Positions 58,663 to 64,000 of a stretch of 64,000 bases of DNA are shown piece after piece. The notes beneath the pieces are model-generated. The model had not been told where the DNA came from and did not search any database. It saw nothing but the letters and a program-made list of their open reading frames with translations. Every line of letters starts with the position of its first letter. Position 1 is the first letter of the stretch. The stretch spans positions 1-64,000 of the forward strand of contig NZ_MKKY01000073.1 in assembly GCF_002091955.1 (NCBI RefSeq), in the 5' to 3' direction. The position numbers were made by a program, and so were the translations under genes. The stretch comes from Rhodococcus sp. 1168. GTDB taxonomy: Bacteria > Actinomycetota > Actinomycetes > Mycobacteriales > Mycobacteriaceae.

Positions 58663-59280
58663 GTGACCGGTAGTGCTCAGAAGGACACTGCGGATTTCTG
58701 GTTCGACCCACTGTGCCCGTGGTGCTGGATCACCTCGCGGTGGATCCTCGAGGTCGAGAAGGTCCGCGATATCGATGCCAATTTCCACGTGATGAGCTTG
58801 GCAGTTCTCAACGAGGGCAGGGACCTGCCCGACGATTACGCCGAGATGATGAAGACGGCATGGGCTCCTGTTCGCGTTGCGATTGCTGCGGCTCGCGCCG
58901 AGGGAGATCAGATTCTTTTGCCCCTCTACACCGCGATGGGCACACGAATTCACAACGAGGGCAACAAGAACTTCTCCGAGGTCATCGAACAGTCCCTCGC
59001 GGAGCTCGGACTGCCTGCGGAGTTGGCGGCGGCAGCGGACAGTACCGACTACGACGACGACCTGCGCACCAGCCATCACGCTGGAATGGACAAGGTGGGG
59101 CCCGACGTCGGCACGCCCACCATCCACGTCAACGGTGTCGCATTCTTCGGCCCGGTCCTCTCACGAATCCCGCGCGGCGAAGAGGCAGGCAAGCTGTGGG
59201 ACGCTTCGGTGATATTCGCTTCGTACCCGCACTTCTTCGAGCTCAAAAGATCTCGCAACGAGGATCCTCAGTTCGATTAG
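58663..59280 (+). CDS. Mycothiol-dependent nitroreductase (DsbA/thioredoxin fold, Rv2466c-like)
   Basis: 205 residues. The redox motif is CPWC at 18-21 in [16 protein letters not shown]. Cis-Pro lies in [15 protein letters not shown]. The fold is DsbA-like with a helical insertion. Rv2466c uses mycothiol to reduce nitro prodrugs and is induced by oxidative stress. This protein has the same motifs and genome position. Start GTG 58663. It diverges from pepN. Confidence 0.9.
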   Translation: MTGSAQKDTADFWFDPLCPWCWITSRWILEVEKVRDIDANFHVMSLAVLNEGRDLPDDYAEMMKTAWAPVRVAIAAARAEGDQILLPLYTAMGTRIHNEGNKNFSEVIEQSLAELGLPAELAAAADSTDYDDDLRTSHHAGMDKVGPDVGTPTIHVNGVAFFGPVLSRIPRGEEAGKLWDASVIFASYPHFFELKRSRNEDPQFD

Positions 59281-59302
59281 TCGGCACCGGGACGCGGCCG
59301 GG

Positions 59303-59980
59303 TCAGTAGACGATGCGATCCGGCCCGGTCGCAGCCCCGAAAACCTGATGTTCTCCGCGGCTGTACCGCCACGCCGACCACGTGGCTGCAGCAGCGTCCA
59401 ACGCGTCGTCGAGCGCGGGGCCTGGCGGTAGTTCGGCGAGACCCACGGCAAGATTGTGTGGGTCGATCCAGGTCGACAGTGCCGCCATTCGTTGACCTGC
59501 ACCGCGCCCGGTCTTCTTCGACGCGAAATCAGTCGTCGTCGCCATTGCACGGAACGAACATTCGGGGTGAACCTCGACGACGCGATCGCGGTCGAACTCC
59601 GCTGCCCGCCACGCCCGCACCGAAGGCAGCAGGTGCCACGTCTGTTTACTGATCGCTTTACCGGTGATCCGACGTGAGATGTCGCATGCCTCGCGGTAGT
59701 CCTCGGCGTCGAGTACCTCCGATACCGGCGTGTGGAAGATCGATGACCGCGCCGGGCCCAGAAATGCTTTCGCCGCGAGCTCACTGATCCGATACGACTC
59801 TTCCGGCATCGACAGCGGCATATCGACCGCGACCGCTGAGCACCCGGCAGTCGAGTCGAGAACAGCGTCGACACTGCCCGCGACACTCCAGGTGACGACA
59901 GCTCCGTCGAAAAGTGCGACAACCCATTCGCCCTTGGCTCCGTCGACTCCGGCAACCGTTTTTCCAGCGCGCACTCCCAC
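59303..59980 (-). CDS. DUF429 domain protein (RNase H-like fold)
   Basis: 225 residues. It opens VAGVDGAKGEWVVALFDGA and has AVAVDMPLSMPE, LGPARSSIFHTPVSEVLDAE and VVEVHPECSFRAM. These conserved Asp/Glu blocks (D, D, E) suggest a metal site of RNase H type. The function is not known. Start GTG 59980, 16 bases from the start of rpiB on the other strand, so the two promoters overlap tightly. Not part of the M. tuberculosis order I remember here. Confidence 0.85.
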   Translation of the reverse strand: MGVRAGKTVAGVDGAKGEWVVALFDGAVVTWSVAGSVDAVLDSTAGCSAVAVDMPLSMPEESYRISELAAKAFLGPARSSIFHTPVSEVLDAEDYREACDISRRITGKAISKQTWHLLPSVRAWRAAEFDRDRVVEVHPECSFRAMATTTDFASKKTGRGAGQRMAALSTWIDPHNLAVGLAELPPGPALDDALDAAAATWSAWRYSRGEHQVFGAATGPDRIVY

Positions 59981-59996
59981 CTGTCAGACTCTATGC

Positions 59997-60500
59997 ATGC
60001 GCGTATACCTGGGGGCAGACCATGCCGGTCTCGAGTTCAAGAATCAGATCATCGAACATCTCACCGCGAGCGGGCACGATCCCGTCGATTGCGGCGCGTT
60101 CGAATACGACGCCGTGGACGACTACCCGGCGTTCTGTATCGACGCCGCTCGCCGCGTAGTCGCCGACCCGGGCAGCCGTGGCCTTGTCCTCGGTGGTTCG
60201 GGTAACGGCGAGCAGATCGCAGCCAACAAGGTGCCGGGCGCACGATGCGCATTGGCGTGGAGCGTCGAGACTGCGAAACTGGCGCGCGAGCACAACGACG
60301 CGCAGCTCATCGGTATCGGTGGGCGCATGCACACACTTCCCGAGGCCCTGGCGATCGTCGACGCGTTCCTCGCGACACCGTTCTCCGGTGAAGAACGTCA
60401 CCAGCGCCGCATCGATATTTTGTCCGAGTACGAGCGCAGTGGTGTAGCTCCGGCGGTCCCCGGGGGCGAAGCCCTCGGTTCCGATGTGAAGCCTGCGTAA
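59997..60500 (+). CDS. rpiB: Ribose-5-phosphate isomerase B
   Basis: 167 residues from ATG 59997. It starts MRVYLGADHAGLEFKNQIIE and has GLVLGGSGNGEQIAANKVPG, ARCALAWSVETAKLAREHND and GGRMHTLPEALAIVDAFL. The GSGNGE loop replaces the usual GTGIG, with Glu as the catalytic residue in the mycobacterial type. It interconverts ribulose 5-phosphate and ribose 5-phosphate. It corresponds to Rv2465c and is two bases upstream of nei1. Confidence 0.95.
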   Translation: MRVYLGADHAGLEFKNQIIEHLTASGHDPVDCGAFEYDAVDDYPAFCIDAARRVVADPGSRGLVLGGSGNGEQIAANKVPGARCALAWSVETAKLAREHNDAQLIGIGGRMHTLPEALAIVDAFLATPFSGEERHQRRIDILSEYERSGVAPAVPGGEALGSDVKPA

Positions 60501-60502
60501 CT

Positions 60503-61300
60503 GTGCCCGAAGGGCACACGTTGCACCGACTGGCTCGGTTGCATCAACGACGATTCGGCGGGGCGCCGGTCGAGGTGTGCAGTCCTCAGGGACGGTTCAC
60601 CTCGGGCGCCGCGTTGATCGACGGCCTTGTTCTTCTCGAGGCCGAGGCGTGGGGCAAGCACCTTCTTCACCGATACGAATCCGATTTGATCGTGCACATT
60701 CATCTCGGCCTGTACGGGAAGTTCACCGAACAAGCCGTGCCGCTGGATGATCCGGTCGGGGCAGTGCGCATGCGCATGGTGGGGGAGCAGTACGGGACCG
60801 ACCTTCGGGGCCCGACCGCATGCGAGATTTACACCGAGCAACAAGTCGACGCCCTCAAAGCGCGACTCGGACCGGACCCCCTCCGAAAAAATGCCGACCC
60901 CGACCGAGCGTGGGCACGAATTACGAAGTCGCGCACCTCTATCGGTACCCTGCTCATGGATCAGAAGGTCCTGGCGGGAGTAGGCAATGTCTACCGTGCC
61001 GAAATTCTTTTTCGCCACGAGATCAATCCGATGCGTCCAGGCCAGGACCTCGAGCATTCTGAATGGGTCGCGCTGTGGCTCGACCTCGTAGACCTGATGA
61101 ACATCGGTGTCCGACGCGGGAAGATCATCACCATTCGGCCGGAAGACGACCACGGCGACGTCGGATACGACGCGAAACGGCCACGCTCGTACGTCTATCG
61201 CCAGGCAGGGCGTCCGTGCCGTGTGTGTGGGACCGAGATCCTGCATTCGGTGATGCAGGCAAGAAACCTGTTCTGGTGCCCGATGTGTCAGGCGGGGTAG
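60503..61300 (+). CDS. nei: Endonuclease VIII-type DNA glycosylase (Nei1)
   Basis: 265 residues. The GTG start gives the mature N-terminus PEGHTLHRLARLHQ, with Pro2 as the catalytic nucleophile and Glu3. The helix-two-turn-helix is VLAGVGNVYRAEILF. The C-terminal zinc finger is PCRVCGTEILHSVMQARNLF with CPMCQ. It removes oxidised pyrimidines and cleaves the strand. Corresponds to Rv2464c. Two bases after rpiB, so one operon. Confidence 0.93.
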   Translation: MPEGHTLHRLARLHQRRFGGAPVEVCSPQGRFTSGAALIDGLVLLEAEAWGKHLLHRYESDLIVHIHLGLYGKFTEQAVPLDDPVGAVRMRMVGEQYGTDLRGPTACEIYTEQQVDALKARLGPDPLRKNADPDRAWARITKSRTSIGTLLMDQKVLAGVGNVYRAEILFRHEINPMRPGQDLEHSEWVALWLDLVDLMNIGVRRGKIITIRPEDDHGDVGYDAKRPRSYVYRQAGRPCRVCGTEILHSVMQARNLFWCPMCQAG

Positions 61301-61405
61301 AAACCGCCTCGATCCTCGCCGCCGCCGTCCGGACAAATCGGACTCATCCATCAGGCGCGGTGGATACCCGCGCGGAGGTGTCCTGTGCGAGGGACAATCG
61401 CCGCT

Positions 61406-62158
61406 ATGACTCCAGTCCCGCAGTTCGAACTTCTGTCCCGTGAGTGCGACCGCATGGCGTCGCTGACCCCGACTTGCCTCGGGTTGCCAGTTCCGTCGAT
61501 GCCCGGTTGGACCGTGGAGAAGCTGATCCGCCATGTCAGCTTCGTGCACCGCATAGCGGTTGCTGCACTCGAAACACCTGCATCCGAAGGAATGGCGAAA
61601 GTGGTTGGAGCCGTGACCAAGCCGGGGCGGGGACCGCAAGTTCTCGATGATTATCGAGAGTCCGCCGCCCGCATGCTCGCGGCGTATCGAGCAGTGGATC
61701 CAACGCGGGAAGTTGCGACGTGGGCCGGGATCGATTCGGCCGGCTATTGGATCAGAAGGCAACTGCACGAGGTGACTGTGCATCGATTCGATGCCCAGGA
61801 TGCGATTTACGAGTGCGGGGGCGCAGAACCCGAATCGGCCGATCCGGTCGGTGCTGCGGACGCGATCGTAGAGTGGGCGGAGCAGTTCCTCACGAGGTTT
61901 CCTGTCGAGAAGCTTTCCGCTGTGGCGGGACGAACAGTCCATTTACACACCGACGACGGTACCGATGCCGAGTTGTTCCTCGATTTCACCGGAGACGAGG
62001 TTGCTGTCTCTCGCCTACACCGGAAAGGCGATGTGGCGCTGCGTGGTTCAGCGCAGAACCTGATGCTTACAGTCTGGCGTCGACGACCGTTGGACGGCCT
62101 CGACATCGTCGGCGATCGTGCCGTAGCGCAGGCGCTCTACGACGGAATACAGATCTGA
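61406..62158 (+). CDS. DinB-like, maleylpyruvate isomerase family protein (TIGR03083)
   Basis: 250 residues from ATG 61406, with GAGGGAC upstream. The N-terminal helical bundle has the metal pattern typical of mycothiol-dependent enzymes: SMPGWTVEKLIRHVSFVHRI with the first His, and a later RRQLHEVTVHRFDAQDA with HEVxVHRxD. The C-terminal SCP-2-like part is at 175-250. Relatives use mycothiol as cofactor; the substrate here is unknown. Ends shortly before the tRNA pair. Confidence 0.85.
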   Translation: MTPVPQFELLSRECDRMASLTPTCLGLPVPSMPGWTVEKLIRHVSFVHRIAVAALETPASEGMAKVVGAVTKPGRGPQVLDDYRESAARMLAAYRAVDPTREVATWAGIDSAGYWIRRQLHEVTVHRFDAQDAIYECGGAEPESADPVGAADAIVEWAEQFLTRFPVEKLSAVAGRTVHLHTDDGTDAELFLDFTGDEVAVSRLHRKGDVALRGSAQNLMLTVWRRRPLDGLDIVGDRAVAQALYDGIQI

Positions 62159-62183
62159 AGGGAACCGTGCAGGTACGGACACG

Positions 62184-62218
62184 AAAAAGCCCGGTCCATG
62201 AAGATCAGGACCGGGCTT
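62184..62218 (-). terminator. Terminator of tRNA-Gly
   Basis: Perfect 11-base stem AAGCCCGGTCC (62187-62197) with GGACCGGGCTT (62208-62218). On the minus strand it is followed by a run of five Ts, and it begins six bases after the tRNA end. Confidence 0.88.
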
Positions 62219-62223
62219 CTTGT

Positions 62224-62297
62224 TGGAGCCGATGACGAGAATCGAACTCGCGTAGCCTGTTTGGAAGACAGGGGCTCTACCATTGAGCTACATCGGC
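62224..62297 (-). tRNA. tRNA-Gly (anticodon TCC), CCA encoded
   Basis: The acceptor GCCGATG pairs with CATCGGC, the anticodon arm is CTGTCTTCCAAACAG, and the T-arm is GCGAGTTCGATTCTCGT. The CCA lies at 62226-62224. In M. tuberculosis a Gly and a Pro tRNA also precede tig. Confidence 0.95.
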
Positions 62298-62440
62298 ATG
62301 CGAGCGGCTCGATGGGATCGCCATCTGCGCCGCTTGCGTTATGAGACTCTACCGAACCTCGGTTCGAGATTACAAATTGGCTGGATCGGCCACCTGTTGG
62401 ACGTAGTAACGGTGGCCCGTTGACGGCCCCGAATAGTGCA

Positions 62441-62509
62441 TACTGTTCAATGGGTCCTGCACCTGCTGTTCCAAGGTCCATGCAATTGCTGTTCAATGGT
62501 GCCTGTAGG
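62441..62509 (+). repeat. Three tandem degenerate 23-bp repeats before tRNA-Pro
   Basis: Copies at 62441-62463, 62464-62486 and 62487-62509 share the core CTGTTC(C)AATGG-like pattern plus a TGCA/TGC segment. The third ends 13 bases before the tRNA, so the array overlaps its promoter region. Confidence 0.55.
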
Positions 62510-62522
62510 TTTGTGCGGTAGA

Positions 62523-62596
62523 CGGGGTGTGGCGCAGCTTGGTAGCGCATCCGCTTTGGGAGCGGAGGGTCGCAGGTTCAATTCCTGTCACCCCGA
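62523..62596 (+). tRNA. tRNA-Pro (anticodon TGG)
   Basis: The acceptor CGGGGTG pairs with CACCCCG, the anticodon arm is TCCGCTTTGGGAGCGGA, and the T-arm is GCAGGTTCAATTCCTGT. The discriminator is A. CCA is not encoded. Confidence 0.95.
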
Positions 62597-62602
62597 CAAG
62601 AG

Positions 62603-62629
62603 AAGCCGGATCCAATTCGGATCCGGCTT
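62603..62629 (+). terminator. Hairpin after tRNA-Pro
   Basis: AAGCCGGATCC (62603-62613) and GGATCCGGCTT (62619-62629) form a perfect 11-base stem. There is no T-run, so it may be a weak terminator that allows some read-through toward tig. Confidence 0.7.
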
Positions 62630-62741
62630 CGATCAAGGAATCACCGCCGGGTCGCCCGCTAGTCGGTGGACCAGACATACGGTGATCCAGGCAGACGATG
62701 ATCCAGACAGCAAGGTAAGACCACCAAAAGGAGCATGTCCC

Positions 62742-64000
62742 GTGAAGAGCACCGTCGAGCAGCTCAGCCCGACGCGAGTCCGTATCAACGTTGAGGTGCC
62801 CTTCGAGGAGCTCAAGCCTGATTTCGACCGCGCCTACAAGGCTCTTGCTCAGCAGATCCGCCTTCCGGGGTTCCGCCCGGGCAAGGCTCCCGCGAAGCTG
62901 CTCGAAGCTCGAGTCGGACGAGGGGCTGTGTTGGAGCAGGTCGTCAACGACGCCCTGCCCACTCGCTACTCCGAAGCGGTCTCCGCGGAGAACATCAAGG
63001 TCATCGGCCAGCCCGATATCGAGATCACCAAGATCGAGGACGGCGAAGAGCTCACTTTCACCGCCGAGGTCGACATCCGTCCCGAGATCGTCCTTCCGGA
63101 CTACTCGACCATCGATATCACGGTCGATCCTCTCGAAATCACTGACGAAGCGGTAGACGAGCAGCTGTTGTCGCTGCGTCAGCGCTTCGGCACGTTGACC
63201 GGTGTGACTCGCCCCGTGCAGTCCGGAGACTTCGTCTCGATCGACCTCTCGGCGACAGTCGACGGCGAAACGGTCGAAGAGGCTTCGGCCAGCGGTTTGT
63301 CCCACGAGGTCGGCTCCGGCCAGCTCATCGAAGGCTTGGACGATGCCATCATCGGAGTCTCGGTGGACGAGTCGAAGGACTTCACTTCTACGCTCGTTGC
63401 AGGCGAATTCGCAGGCAAGGAAGCTGTCGTCACGGTCAAGGTCGTCTCCGTCAAGGAGCGCGAACTTCCCGAGGCCGATGACGAGTTCGCCCAGCTCGCC
63501 AGCGAGTTCGACACCCTCGAAGAGCTGATCGCCGATCTGAAGACTCGCGTCGAACGAGTCAAGAAGGTCGAGCAGGCCGGTCAGATTCGCGACAAGGTTC
63601 TCGAGACGCTACTCGAGACCCTCGAGATCCCGGCTCCGGAAGCTGTCGTCAAGGCCGAGGTCGATTCCCAGCTTCATGAGGCCATTCACGGACTCGACCA
63701 CGACGAAGCCAAGCTCGCCGAGATGTTGGAGGCGCAGGGCTCGAGCCGTGAAGAGTTCGACAAGGACGTCAAGGAAGCTGCCGAGAAGTCGGTGCGCACG
63801 CAGTTGCTCCTCGATGCAATTGCCGAAGCAGAACAGACTCAGGTCGGTCAGGACGAGCTCACCGAGCGGATCATCTTCCAGGCGCAGCGCTACGGCATCT
63901 CGCCCGAGGAGTTCATTCAGCAGGTGCAGCAGGCCAATCAGCTCGGCGCCATTTTCGCCGACGTTCGTCGCGGCAAGGCTTTGGCCTCCGTTGTCGACCG
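62742..64000 (+). CDS. tig: Trigger factor (partial, cut by window end)
   Basis: At least 419 residues are visible; the 3' end lies outside. The start GTG 62742 has AAAAGGAG upstream. The ribosome-binding N-domain has the signature [12 protein letters not shown]. The FKBP-type prolyl isomerase domain begins about residue 150 ([32 protein letters not shown]). The helical chaperone C-domain follows. It binds the ribosome exit tunnel and guides nascent chains. Corresponds to Rv2462c; clpP genes are expected downstream. Confidence 0.96.
   Translation, partial: MKSTVEQLSPTRVRINVEVPFEELKPDFDRAYKALAQQIRLPGFRPGKAPAKLLEARVGRGAVLEQVVNDALPTRYSEAVSAENIKVIGQPDIEITKIEDGEELTFTAEVDIRPEIVLPDYSTIDITVDPLEITDEAVDEQLLSLRQRFGTLTGVTRPVQSGDFVSIDLSATVDGETVEEASASGLSHEVGSGQLIEGLDDAIIGVSVDESKDFTSTLVAGEFAGKEAVVTVKVVSVKERELPEADDEFAQLASEFDTLEELIADLKTRVERVKKVEQAGQIRDKVLETLLETLEIPAPEAVVKAEVDSQLHEAIHGLDHDEAKLAEMLEAQGSSREEFDKDVKEAAEKSVRTQLLLDAIAEAEQTQVGQDELTERIIFQAQRYGISPEEFIQQVQQANQLGAIFADVRRGKALASVVD

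Overview
The window is chromosomal DNA of a high-GC, mycolic-acid-containing actinobacterium of the Rhodococcus type. The evidence is gene content and order. The block ssb, ettA, NAD-glutamate dehydrogenase, thioesterase, aglA, glbO, HNH, ctaJ, DUF5130, pepN, mycothiol nitroreductase, rpiB, nei1, tRNA-Gly, tRNA-Pro, tig follows the M. tuberculosis order Rv2478c to Rv2462c, and orn, herA-like, cmrA follows Rv2511 to Rv2509. Mycolate reductase and mycothiol-linked proteins place it in the Mycobacteriales. Many GTG and TTG starts and the codon bias fit. All homologies are from memory and motif reading; no search was run.

Layout. 1-0.9 kb: the right edge of a probable integrated element, with a truncated Abi-like gene and a tRNA-Lys 3'-end remnant that looks like an attachment site. 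1.1-3.1 kb: a persulfide-detoxification operon (CstB-like dioxygenase-rhodanese, a tiny Cys-rich protein, a CstR-like repressor) with an unusually readable promoter and two palindromic operators. 3.4-19 kb: mixed accessory metabolism. This includes a Gly-rich membrane protein, a glyoxalase-fold protein, a DHFR-like reductase, a flavin monooxygenase, a phosphoribosyltransferase, an acyl-CoA ligase with a divergent LuxR regulator, a universal stress protein, a beta-phosphoglucomutase/GH65 fusion, an orphan molybdate-binding lipoprotein, an EthR/EthA-like pair, and cell-wall enzymes (L,D-transpeptidase, M23 peptidase). 20-23.6 kb: tRNA-His and the conserved orn/herA-like/cmrA group.

23.6-40 kb interrupts the synteny with M. 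tuberculosis. It carries PadR-FadH (dienoyl-CoA reductase), two MFS transporters, an alpha/beta hydrolase coupled to a MadR/DesT-like TetR regulator, a divergent desaturase operon (reductase, DesA3-like desaturase, small coupled protein), an N5-carboxyethylornithine-synthase-like enzyme, tRNA-Arg, a CopD-CtaG fusion, and a MarR regulator facing an ABC exporter. 40-64 kb is the long conserved core block and ends inside tig.

No CRISPR array, insertion sequence, rRNA or replication origin was seen. No dramatic unknown multi-gene system is evident. The best leads are the persulfide operon with its Cys-rich third gene, the tRNA-Lys attachment remnant, the desaturase control region with its small coupled protein, and several palindromes and tandem duplications that the genes do not explain.
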